From JBDSGC01 sp046594105 (GTDB lineage Bacteria; Acidobacteriota; Thermoanaerobaculia; Gp7-AA8), in assembly GCA_046594105.1 (NCBI GenBank), contig JBKJQB010000228.1, positions 1-6,861 of the forward strand: a DNA stretch of 6,861 bases. Reading direction: 5' to 3'. Each line of letters begins with the position of its first letter. Positions within the stretch are counted from its first letter, which is position 1. This document shows, in pieces, positions 1-6,509 of the stretch. A program made the translations under genes and the position numbers. The notes beneath the pieces are model-generated. The model was not told the origin of the DNA. It did no database searches and worked only from the letters and a program-made list of their open reading frames with translations.

Positions 1-2
1 GG

Positions 3-1379
3 CTGGCGCCGATGCTGGGATCGGGCTTCGAAGATCTATCGGAGTTGAGCGGAAGGCTGTATTCGAACAAGGCTCCGGGGGGCGCGCTGGTGGGTCTGCC
101 AGCCTATGCGATCGCGCGCGCGTTCGCCGGTCCGCCTTCGCCGGGCACGATGCGCGTAACCCTCAACGCCATGCGGCTGCTGGCGGCTTCGTTGCCTGCG
201 ATCCTGCTGGCGCTGTTCTTCGCCGGTGCGGCGAAGCGGATGAGCGTGGCCACCGAGGGCAGTGCATTCGCGACGGTGGCCTTGCTGTTCGGGACGCCGC
301 TGTTCGCCTACGGGCTGCTGAACTTCTCGCATGCACTGACGGCCTTCGCCCTGTTCGCGGCGTGGGTTCTGCTTTTTCTCGCGCCGTCGCCGGGGCGCGA
401 CATCGGAGCGGGCGCGCTCATCGGCCTTGCCGTCCTTGCGGAGTATCCCTGCGCCGTGCCGGCCGCAGTGCTGGTGGCATTTTCGATCGGCTCCCGCAGT
501 CTGCCGCGCATCGTTCTGGGAGGAGCCCCGTTTGCAGCGATGCTGCTCGGGTACAACCGTCTGGCCTTCGGAAGCTGGTTGGCCATCTCCTCCGGCATGG
601 AGCGCAGCGCGGAGTTCCGGACCCTGGCGAAGTCGGGCGTGTTCGGCATCGGCGTGCCGAAGATCTCCATCCTGCTCCATCTGCTCTTCGATCCATCGAA
701 GGGACTCTTCGTCTTCTCCCCGATCCTGCTGGCCATTCCGTTCGCCTGGCGGGCCACGCGCGCGGCGATGACGAAACGGCAGTTTGCATCGTTGATGGCG
801 GTGCCCGCTTCCATCATCCTTCTCTACTCCGGCTACCCGAACTGGCACGGGGGATGGACGGTCGGCGCGCGTTATCTGGTGGCCGCGCTCCCCTTCCTGA
901 CGGTCCCGCTGCTCTTCCTGCGGCCTTCGCGACCGCTCTCGGCCCTGCTGGGGATCTCGGTGGCTGCGTGCGTCATGACCACGCTGGTCTTCCCGTTTAT
1001 CCCGCCCGGGATCCCTGCTCCCTGGGGAACGTTTGCATTACCGCTGATGATCCGAGGATTGACTGCACCGAATCTGCTGCACTGGGTGGCCCGGCCCCTG
1101 GCAATCGCGGTGCCATTGCTGCTGGTGGCGTTTGCGGTGGCTTGGAGCACGCGCGAACGGGTCTATCTGGCGCTGGGTGCGTTCGCCGCTCTGGCCCTGG
1201 CTCTGGCGTTGCCGCTCAGCCCCGCGCTGCGTGTGCAGCGGGCCTTCATCGAGCAGGTGGTGTTCGAGCGGGACGATGCCATCGCGCTGGAGGCAGGAAA
1301 CGAATTCGGCGTCGAGCCGATGCTGATCAGGCGAGCGGTCGAGCAGCGGCAGCTGGCGCCGCCGGGCTGGCCTTTCTGA
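3..1379 (+). CDS. GT-C/ArnT-like polytopic membrane protein, 5'-truncated
   Basis: The reading frame is open to the left edge, so the N-terminus is missing; the Met at position 12 is probably internal. Numbering from that Met (455 residues visible), the protein is a chain of hydrophobic segments, at about 54-72, 86-102, 108-124, 132-157, 165-180, 220-246, 258-272, 286-303, 308-330, 361-378 and 383-401. Motifs recalled from uncharacterised GT-C-like (PMT/ArnT-fold) membrane proteins are 'LYSNKAPGGALVGLPAYA' (16-33), 'FSHALTAFALF' (105-115), 'YNRLAFGSW' (181-189), 'DPSKGLFVFSPILL' (227-240) and 'GGWTVGARYLVAALPF' (280-295). Such proteins are thought to move sugars from polyprenyl-phosphate donors to acceptors outside the cytoplasmic membrane. 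The N-terminal loop expected to carry the catalytic Asp lies largely outside the window, so activity cannot be judged. The last 17 residues are encoded opposite the end of the convergent GT2 gene. Family confidence is good; substrate is unknown. Confidence 0.8.
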   Translation: MAPMLGSGFEDLSELSGRLYSNKAPGGALVGLPAYAIARAFAGPPSPGTMRVTLNAMRLLAASLPAILLALFFAGAAKRMSVATEGSAFATVALLFGTPLFAYGLLNFSHALTAFALFAAWVLLFLAPSPGRDIGAGALIGLAVLAEYPCAVPAAVLVAFSIGSRSLPRIVLGGAPFAAMLLGYNRLAFGSWLAISSGMERSAEFRTLAKSGVFGIGVPKISILLHLLFDPSKGLFVFSPILLAIPFAWRATRAAMTKRQFASLMAVPASIILLYSGYPNWHGGWTVGARYLVAALPFLTVPLLFLRPSRPLSALLGISVAACVMTTLVFPFIPPGIPAPWGTFALPLMIRGLTAPNLLHWVARPLAIAVPLLLVAFAVAWSTRERVYLALGAFAALALALALPLSPALRVQRAFIEQVVFERDDAIALEAGNEFGVEPMLIRRAVEQRQLAPPGWPF

Positions 1380-2127
1380 CCGGATCGCGGAAGATGCGGT
1401 GCGAGTAGATGCGCTTCTTGTCCAGCTTGTAGAAGATCATCGTCTTGAGGATCTCCAGCCCGTAACGGACCGAGCGCCAGAAGCCGATCTGGGAAGCCTC
1501 ATCGAAGTAACGGGTGCTGATGGGCACCTCGCGGATGCGCATACCCTTGGCCACGCCCTGCGCGATGATCTCGGTGTCGAACACGAAGTCGTCGGAGTTC
1601 GCTTCGAAGTCCACGGCGTCGAGATAACGCTTCGAGTACGCCCGGAATCCTGAGTGGTACTCCGAGAGGAAAATGTAAAACGTCGCATTCTCCACCCCGG
1701 TCAGGAAGAGATTCGCCAGGTACTTCCACTTGGGCATCCCTCCCTCGATGGGGCGTCCGCCCAGCATGCGCGAGCCGAAGACGGCATCGCACTCTCCGCG
1801 CAGCAGCGGCTTGACCAGTTCCGGAATGATCTTCGGATCGTATTGATGGTCGGGATGGACCATGACCATGATCTCGCCGCCCATCTCGTCCATGGCCGTT
1901 CGGTAACAGGTCTTCTGGTTGCCGCCGTACCCGCGATTTTTCGCGTGCACCACCACTCGCATCGGTAACGTCCGCGCCAGCTCGACGGTGTGGTCGCGGG
2001 AGCGGTCATCCACCAGCAGGATCTCGTCCACCCAGTCCTGGGGGATGTCCTCGAACGTCGCCACCAGCGTCTTCTCGGCGTTGTAGGCCGGGAGAACAGC
2101 GATGACCTTTTTCTCGTGCAGCGGCAT
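1327..2127 (-). CDS. DPM1-like glycosyltransferase family 2 protein
   Basis: This 266-residue protein has a GT-A fold of the polyprenyl-phosphate mannose/glucose synthase type. Visible motifs are 'VIAVLPAYNAEKTL' (8-21), the nucleotide-binding Asp pair in 'EILLVDDRSRDHT' (35-47), 'KNRGYGGNQKTCY' (63-75), the metal-binding region as 'VHPDHQYDP' (90-98), 'FGSRMLGG' (117-124), 'LSEYHSGFRAYS' (154-165) and 'FVFDTEIIAQ' (181-190). Family members transfer a sugar from a nucleotide donor to a polyprenyl phosphate at the inner face of the cytoplasmic membrane. The acceptor and sugar here are inferred, not shown. There are no C-terminal transmembrane helices of the CsbB/GtrB type, so it is probably soluble or peripheral. 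The tail from about residue 250 is Ala/Pro-rich and lies entirely in the 53-bp overlap with the convergent gene. The ATG at 2125-2127 has no clear Shine-Dalgarno; a promoter-like -10 sits 10 nt upstream of it. Confidence 0.9.
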   Translation of the reverse strand: MPLHEKKVIAVLPAYNAEKTLVATFEDIPQDWVDEILLVDDRSRDHTVELARTLPMRVVVHAKNRGYGGNQKTCYRTAMDEMGGEIMVMVHPDHQYDPKIIPELVKPLLRGECDAVFGSRMLGGRPIEGGMPKWKYLANLFLTGVENATFYIFLSEYHSGFRAYSKRYLDAVDFEANSDDFVFDTEIIAQGVAKGMRIREVPISTRYFDEASQIGFWRSVRYGLEILKTMIFYKLDKKRIYSHRIFRDPVRKASPAAPAAAARPLA

Positions 2128-2137
2128 GGAACCGGCG

Positions 2138-2165
2138 AGGATAACACAGCAGTTTCCCTGTCCAA
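2138..2165 (-). promoter_or_regulatory. Putative sigma-70-type promoter of the GT2 gene
   Basis: On the minus strand, TTGGAC (plus-strand 2160-2165) and TATCCT (plus-strand 2138-2143) are separated by 16 bp and resemble -35 and -10 hexamers. The -10 ends 10 nt before the ATG, so a start site about 7 nt downstream of it would leave a leader of only a few bases. That fits the lack of a Shine-Dalgarno. Hexamer matches are moderate, and this could be chance. Confidence 0.35.
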
Positions 2166-2193
2166 ATCAGGGTTTCGCACGATCGGAAAGGAT

Positions 2194-2246
2194 CTCCCTC
2201 ACCCCCGCTTTGCGGACCCTTTTCCGCGGGGAGAGGGGTCGGAGAG
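2194..2246. repeat. REP-like palindromic repeat element
   Basis: The element opens with CTCCCTCACCCCC and closes with GGGGAGAGGGGTCGGAGAG. It can form two adjacent hairpins: CCGC/GCGG around TTT (2205-2215), and a 9-bp stem between 2217-2225 and 2229-2237 that includes two G-T pairs and has a 3-nt loop. The outermost bases (2194-2203 with 2237-2246) are also partly complementary, at about 7 of 10. The pattern resembles the dispersed 'CCCTCACCCC...GGGGAGAGGG' elements common between genes in GC-rich bacteria. There is no T-tract, so it is not a canonical intrinsic terminator. Only one copy lies in this window, so its repetitive nature is inferred from resemblance. Confidence 0.6.
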
Positions 2247-2264
2247 GCAGCGCGGCTGTGAACG

Positions 2265-2327
2265 CGACAGCACCTGATTTCACCGGGTCGGAGTGAGCTT
2301 TGAAACGCAGTGCCGCCTGTGCTGTCG
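2265..2327. repeat. Perfect 9-bp inverted repeat with nested stem
   Basis: CGACAGCAC at 2265-2273 is exactly complementary to GTGCTGTCG at 2319-2327, with 45 bases between. Inside it, TTTCA (2278-2282) can pair with TGAAA (2301-2305). A small CAGC-gcg-GCTG hairpin lies just upstream at 2248-2258. The alternative TTG start (2300) and its GGAG (2290-2293) fall within this structure. It could be the remnant of a second palindromic element or a folded region; no function is shown. Confidence 0.4.
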
Positions 2328-2432
2328 GGGAGTATCGGCCAGAGTCCTCCACCGCCTCGACCACGGTTGGTGGGACACAAACAGTTGCCCTCCTTGCCGG
2401 AATTCTCCCCAATGCAGCCCTGCTCACTCGAC

Positions 2433-2438
2433 TACAAT
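2433..2438 (+). promoter_or_regulatory. Putative -10 element of the yfhO-M20 operon
   Basis: TACAAT matches the -10 consensus at five of six positions and lies 8 nt before the preferred GTG start at 2447. Transcription from it would begin close to, or a few bases before, the start codon. No convincing -35 hexamer is present at 15-19 bp spacing. The call rests on this hexamer, its position, and the similar arrangement on the divergent GT2 side. Confidence 0.3.
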
Positions 2439-2446
2439 CGCGCGCC

Positions 2447-4966
2447 GTGACTGAGCTTCTGGCGACCGACGACGTCGCTCCCGACGTGCCCCCGCCAACC
2501 CCTCCCCCCTCTCGCGTCCCATGGGTGCCTCCGCCGATGGAGCCGGTGGCCCGGCGGACCGACTGGATCGCCCTGGCTCTCCTGGCCCTCATCGCCACCG
2601 TCTTCTTCGCGGACGTGCTGGCCGGCGTGAACCAGCTCTACATGCGCGATATGACGCGCTACTACTACCCGGCAAAACAGATCCTCCGCGACATCGTGCA
2701 GCACGGAGAGTTCCCGTACTGGAACCGGTTGTTCTCGGCGGGGCAGCCCATCGCGGCCAATCCGGAGCACGAGGTCTTCTACCCGCTGACCTGGCTCATC
2801 CTGCTTCCGAGCTACGACCTCGGATACCGGTTGCACATCCTCATCCATATCTACATCGGTCTGTTGGGCATGTACGCGCTCCTCCGCTCCATGGAGCTGC
2901 GCCCTCCTGCCGCATTTTTCGGAGCGCTCTCCTTCGGCCTGGGCGGGGTTTACCTCTCGTACATCAACCTGCTGCCCATCCTGTTCTGCGCTGCATGGCT
3001 TCCACTGACCTGTCTGTATGTGCGGCGATTTCTGCTGGAACGAAACCTTCGTGACTTCTCGATCGCCTCGCTGTTTCTCGGCTTGCAGTTTCTGGTCGCC
3101 GAGCCAACCACGGTCATGCAGACGGGGCTGCTGCTGGGGTTCTACGCGCTCTATCGAGGTTGGTACAGCAGGCCGAGGATTTCGAAATCGCTGACGCGCG
3201 TGCTGTGGATCGCTTCGATCTCGATCTCCGGGTTGCTCATCGGAGCGGCGCAGATTCTTCCGGCCATCGACCACGTCCACGACTCCGCCCGATCGAGACC
3301 GTTCGAGTTCGATCTGGTCAGCGCCTGGAGCATGCCCTGGGCGAAGTTTGCTGAATTCATCTTTCCCAACATCCTCGGGCACATCTCCATCAAGCGGGTG
3401 ATGTGGTACTGGGCGGGAGGGCTGTATACCGGCATGGGTTCGCCGTTTCTGTTCAGCGTGTATGCGGGGCTGGCCGTGGTGGCGCTGACCATCGGAGGGG
3501 CGTTCGTGCGCCCGCGCGGGGGACGGCTCGTCCTGTTCCTCTTTTTCTTCTCTTCGCTCCTGGCGCTGGGCGGACACACACCGCTTCTGAATCTGCTCTA
3601 CAAAGCGGGGATCGCCACGTCGGTCCGCTATCCGGAGAAGTACATCCTGATGGGAAGCTTCGCGCTCATCATCTTTGCGGCGCAGATGCTGGACCGCCTG
3701 CTGGCCGGCGACGAAGAGGTGCGCGGCGGTGCCATCGGCTTCACCCTGGCCACCACCTGCATCGCTGCGATCATCGCCATCCTCGGATTCACTCCGTGGT
3801 ACGCGAAAGGCTTCATGAAGATCTGGGTGCTGGGCGCGGGCCCGGTGGCCAGTCGGATGCTGTCTCTGTCGCGGACCGACTGGATCGTGGCCGCAGCGCG
3901 CGGCGCCATTCTGATCGCCCTGCTGCTTACTACGCGCTTTCATCGCCGCAAGGTGTGGCTGGTCATCGCCGGACTCTTTCTGTTCGCCGATCTCGGCCTG
4001 GTGACCTGGGAGCTCAATCCGCGCATGCCGCGACGCTTCTTCAATTCCCCTCCAGCGACGGCAACCCTCCGCCCCAATCACCGCGACTACCGCGTGTTCC
4101 ATGAGGCGGACTGGTACGGCCAGGAGAAGATCGCCCAGAGCTTTTTTTCCACTGCAGACGCTGTGTACTGGATCGTGCGCAACGGGCTGTTCCCCATGAC
4201 CCCGGCAGGGTCGGGGGTGAGCACCGTCATTGAACGCGACTACGACAAAACCGCTTTGCTGCCCACCATCGACTTCACCGAATCGGTCTGGGACGTCAAA
4301 CGCTCCGGTCGTGCCGACTGGTGGCAGCCCTTCATGGCCATGTCGAACGCCTGGTATCGCGCGGAATACGCGAACTTCGACGCGGAGAAGAAACGCACCG
4401 GAGGAGACTTCAAGAAATCGAACCCCATCCATTTTCTGGAGGGCGAGCATTTCCCGCGCTATTACTTCGCCGATCAGCTGGTCACCATCAAGGACCGCCC
4501 AGACTTCTCCGCGAAGCTCTCCTCGGGGAACTACAGCAAGCGCGTGGCCTTCGTGACCCGTCCCGGATTCGTGCCCGGGGAGGGTGTGGTCCGCAAGGTC
4601 GTGGAGACCGCCAACAACGCGGTGATCGATGTGGAGAGCGTGGGCCAGGGGTTTCTGGTCATGAGCGTGACCCCTCACAAATACTGGCGGATCCATGTTG
4701 ACGGGGCTCGGGTGCAGCCGGTGATCACCAATATCGGCTATCAGGGCGTGATCATCACCCCCGGCCGGCATCGCATCGAGATGTCCTACCGCAACGAGCT
4801 GGTCCAGATCGGGCTGGCCATCTCCATCCTCACGGCGCTGCTGTTTCTGATCATCGTGCTGTTCTACCGGCGGAAGGAGCCCTTTCACCCGATGGAGGCC
4901 TACGAAGAACCGGTTCATGTCGTGGTCGACGAGCAGGGCACTCACGTCGAACTGGTCGCTCCGTGA
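2447..4966 (+). CDS. YfhO-family polytopic membrane protein
   Basis: From GTG 2447 the protein has 839 residues. A Pro-rich cytoplasmic start (about 12-31, 'PDVPPPTPPP') leads to a first helix at about 40-59, then an outer loop with 'YMRDMTRYYYPAKQ' (65-78) and 'FPYWNRLFSAGQPIAANP' (89-106). This is the YfhO (PF09586) signature, and the Arg-Asp at 67-68 sits where GT-C enzymes carry a catalytic acid. About a dozen helices follow to about residue 520, with 'SVRYPEKYIL' at 392-401. A soluble domain (about 530-785) ends in 'SVTPHKYWRIHVDGARV' (740-756) and 'GVIITPGRHRIEMSYR' (767-782), typical of the family C-terminus, then a last helix (790-806) and a short tail. Gram-positive YfhO glycosylates teichoic acid outside the membrane using polyprenyl-phosphate sugars; the acceptor here is unknown. 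Alternative starts are TTG 2300 (888 aa, with GGAG, but upstream codons look noncoding) and ATG 2537. Its stop overlaps the next start. Confidence 0.88.
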   Translation: MTELLATDDVAPDVPPPTPPPSRVPWVPPPMEPVARRTDWIALALLALIATVFFADVLAGVNQLYMRDMTRYYYPAKQILRDIVQHGEFPYWNRLFSAGQPIAANPEHEVFYPLTWLILLPSYDLGYRLHILIHIYIGLLGMYALLRSMELRPPAAFFGALSFGLGGVYLSYINLLPILFCAAWLPLTCLYVRRFLLERNLRDFSIASLFLGLQFLVAEPTTVMQTGLLLGFYALYRGWYSRPRISKSLTRVLWIASISISGLLIGAAQILPAIDHVHDSARSRPFEFDLVSAWSMPWAKFAEFIFPNILGHISIKRVMWYWAGGLYTGMGSPFLFSVYAGLAVVALTIGGAFVRPRGGRLVLFLFFFSSLLALGGHTPLLNLLYKAGIATSVRYPEKYILMGSFALIIFAAQMLDRLLAGDEEVRGGAIGFTLATTCIAAIIAILGFTPWYAKGFMKIWVLGAGPVASRMLSLSRTDWIVAAARGAILIALLLTTRFHRRKVWLVIAGLFLFADLGLVTWELNPRMPRRFFNSPPATATLRPNHRDYRVFHEADWYGQEKIAQSFFSTADAVYWIVRNGLFPMTPAGSGVSTVIERDYDKTALLPTIDFTESVWDVKRSGRADWWQPFMAMSNAWYRAEYANFDAEKKRTGGDFKKSNPIHFLEGEHFPRYYFADQLVTIKDRPDFSAKLSSGNYSKRVAFVTRPGFVPGEGVVRKVVETANNAVIDVESVGQGFLVMSVTPHKYWRIHVDGARVQPVITNIGYQGVIITPGRHRIEMSYRNELVQIGLAISILTALLFLIIVLFYRRKEPFHPMEAYEEPVHVVVDEQGTHVELVAP

Positions 4967-6357
4967 TGCGTCGCTGGGGTCTCCCGATTCTCCTGCTCAT
5001 TGCCGCTGGCATCGCGCTGACCGCGCTGATCCTGCACAACCAGCGGGTCGCCGATGAGATGGCCTCGGAGACCTTCGTTCCACGGAAGACGACGATGACC
5101 CGGGAGATCGAGCTCCTTCAACGGTACGTGCAGATCGACACCTCGAACCCTCCCGGAAAGGAGTTGGCGGGCGCAGCCTTCCTGGCGGCGGAGCTGCGGC
5201 GGAACGGGATCGCCTGCGAGGTGATCGAGTCGGCGCCCGGGCGCGGAAACGTGTACGCGCGTCTCCGCGGGAAGCAAGCGGGCGGAGGATTGCTCCTTCT
5301 CAGCCATATCGACGTGGTACCGGCAACGGCGGGAGGATGGGCGCGGCCTCCCTTCTCCGGCGCCGTTCTCTACAACCAGATTTACGGACGGGGAACGCTG
5401 GACATGAAAGGAATCGCCGTCTGCGAGCTGGAGGCGTTCATCGACGTCGCGCGGCGCGGTGTTTCACCCGAACACGACCTCATTTTTCTGGCGACGGCGG
5501 ACGAAGAGCAGGGCGGAGCGTTGGGGATGGCCTGGCTGCTGGCGCACCGCCCGGAGATTTTCGAGGGGATCCAGTACTGCCTCAATGAGGGTGGCATTAC
5601 CGAGAGCAAGGCGGACCGCATCAGCTACTTCGGCATCGAGATCGGAACGAAGATGACGGTGAAGGTGCGCCTGCACACCGGCAGCCGCGAGGCCATGCAG
5701 AGGATCCGGCTTCGGCTCGAACCGTTCATCAGCCCCGCGGATCCGGAGCGCATCTCACCCGAGGTCCGGGAGTTCCTGCGCGACGTCGCTCCGCTGCGAG
5801 TGGAGCAGCAGCGGCTGTTGAGCGATATTGACCGAACCGTGGCCGAAGGCAAATTCTGGCTCCTGGCTTCCGGCTACAAGGAACTGATGCAGAACGTGAT
5901 GTGGCTCGGGGGAGTGCAACCGGAGGGCAGCGGTGCGGCAATGGCCATCAACCTGTTCAACCTTCCCGATGAGCAGCCGCAGACGCGAATTGCGTGGTTG
6001 CGCCGGCAGGTCGAGCCGCTGGGAGCACGAGTGGAAGTGCTCCAGACCAATGGGCCTGCCCCGCTGACGTCCCGACATACCCCTCTATTCGGCCTGATCG
6101 CGCGCGAAGTGGCGCGCCACTATCCCGGGGTGCCGATCGGCACTGAGATTCTGGCAGCCTCGTCCAACGACTCGAGATATCTCCGGGCTCGAGGGATCGA
6201 CGCCTACGGAATGTGGCCGTTCCCGGTCGACTATTACCAGACGCAGGGGATTCACTCGATCAACGAGAGGGTGCGGGCGGACTGGTTCCAGCAGGGTGTG
6301 GCGTTGATGCGGAAGGTGGTGGGCAGTTATTCATTCGATCATCAGCCGTCCAGCTGA
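4966..6357 (+). CDS. Membrane-anchored M20-family metallopeptidase/deacylase
   Basis: The protein is about 463-464 residues; GTG 4963 is an equally possible start one codon upstream. Numbering from that GTG, an N-terminal hydrophobic segment (7-24) with Arg residues before it looks like an uncleaved signal anchor, placing the enzyme outside the cytoplasmic membrane. The M20 di-zinc site looks complete: His115 and Asp117 in 'LLSHIDVVP', bridging Asp147 in 'GRGTLDMKG', catalytic Glu181 and metal Glu182 in 'TADEEQGG', Glu209 in 'LNEGG', and His431 in 'GIHSINERV'. 'SSNDSRYLRARGI' (400-412) is the usual substrate-side region. Relatives cleave amide bonds of peptides or N-acyl amino acids (ArgE, DapE, carboxypeptidase G2, PM20D1); the substrate here is not predictable. 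The lid/dimerisation domain entry (about 229-245) reads 'TKMTVKVRLHTGSREAM' and seems to lack the usual G-x-x-G-H-x-S stretch. TGATG links it to YfhO, which implies coupled translation. Confidence 0.9.
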   Translation: MRRWGLPILLLIAAGIALTALILHNQRVADEMASETFVPRKTTMTREIELLQRYVQIDTSNPPGKELAGAAFLAAELRRNGIACEVIESAPGRGNVYARLRGKQAGGGLLLLSHIDVVPATAGGWARPPFSGAVLYNQIYGRGTLDMKGIAVCELEAFIDVARRGVSPEHDLIFLATADEEQGGALGMAWLLAHRPEIFEGIQYCLNEGGITESKADRISYFGIEIGTKMTVKVRLHTGSREAMQRIRLRLEPFISPADPERISPEVREFLRDVAPLRVEQQRLLSDIDRTVAEGKFWLLASGYKELMQNVMWLGGVQPEGSGAAMAINLFNLPDEQPQTRIAWLRRQVEPLGARVEVLQTNGPAPLTSRHTPLFGLIAREVARHYPGVPIGTEILAASSNDSRYLRARGIDAYGMWPFPVDYYQTQGIHSINERVRADWFQQGVALMRKVVGSYSFDHQPSS

Positions 6358-6430
6358 CCGGCTTTGTCAGGGTGGTTCGCAAAATTCGTCACCTCCACGA
6401 AATCCCAATCTCCTGCGCTGTAGCTAAGTC

Positions 6431-6442
6431 TTGCGTTCGCAA
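6431..6442. repeat. Short inverted repeat TTGCG-TT-CGCAA upstream of pilin promoter
   Basis: The five-base arms are perfectly complementary around TT. The right half, TTCGCAA (6436-6442), also occurs at 6376-6382, exactly 60 bp upstream. The site lies 24 bp before the -24 element of the putative sigma-54 promoter, where activator sites can lie. The match is short and could be chance. Confidence 0.25.
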
Positions 6443-6465
6443 TGCTTAACCAGGCTCGGCCGGGA

Positions 6466-6481
6466 TGGCTCATCGATTGCG
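6466..6481 (+). promoter_or_regulatory. Putative sigma-54 (RpoN) -24/-12 promoter of the pilin gene
   Basis: TGGCTCATCGATTGCG matches the sigma-54 consensus TGGCACG-N4-TTGCW at all core positions: TGGC at the -24 element, TTGC at the -12 element, and the required spacing between GG and GC. Mismatches are A to T and G to A in the -24 half and the last base. Transcription would begin near 6492, leaving a leader of about 28 nt with the ribosome binding site. Pilin genes in several Gram-negative groups are known to use RpoN with a PilR-type activator, which supports the call. Confidence 0.65.
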
Positions 6482-6509
6482 ATCCAAACGGCATATATCC
6501 AAAATGAAC

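Larger units (their letters stand above)
2128..2446. other. Divergent intergenic region with palindromes and two outward promoters
   Basis: This 319-bp stretch separates the minus-strand GT2 gene from the plus-strand YfhO gene if the latter starts at GTG 2447. It holds a -35/-10-like pair for GT2 (2138-2165), a REP-like palindromic element (2194-2246), a small CAGC/GCTG hairpin (2248-2258), a perfect 9-bp inverted repeat (2265-2273 with 2319-2327) and a TACAAT hexamer before YfhO (2433-2438). The YfhO frame stays open upstream to a TTG at 2300, which has GGAG six bases before it. Codons in 2300-2446 are poor in G/C third positions compared with the rest of the gene, and the translated segment has no recognisable character, so I treat it as noncoding. 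No tRNA or known riboswitch is recognised. Confidence 0.6.

Noticed and set aside
36..848. 270-residue minus-strand frame opposite the first membrane protein gene
   Set aside because: It has low-complexity Arg/Gln/Glu/Gly composition and lies fully inside a gene with recognisable motifs; it is a shadow frame.
2205..2237. REP-like hairpins as an intrinsic terminator
   Set aside because: No run of T follows on either strand, and the element lies between divergent genes, where no transcript is expected to end.
2432..4945. 837-residue open frame on the minus strand opposite YfhO
   Set aside because: Its product is rich in His, Gln, Arg, Asp and Glu with no domain or helix pattern. Long antisense frames are expected opposite GC-rich genes, and the plus-strand protein has clear family motifs.
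6354..6370. CTGAC/GTCAG hairpin at the end of the M20 gene as a terminator
   Set aside because: The stem is only 5 bp, the loop 7 nt, and no T-tract follows, so it is not a credible intrinsic terminator.
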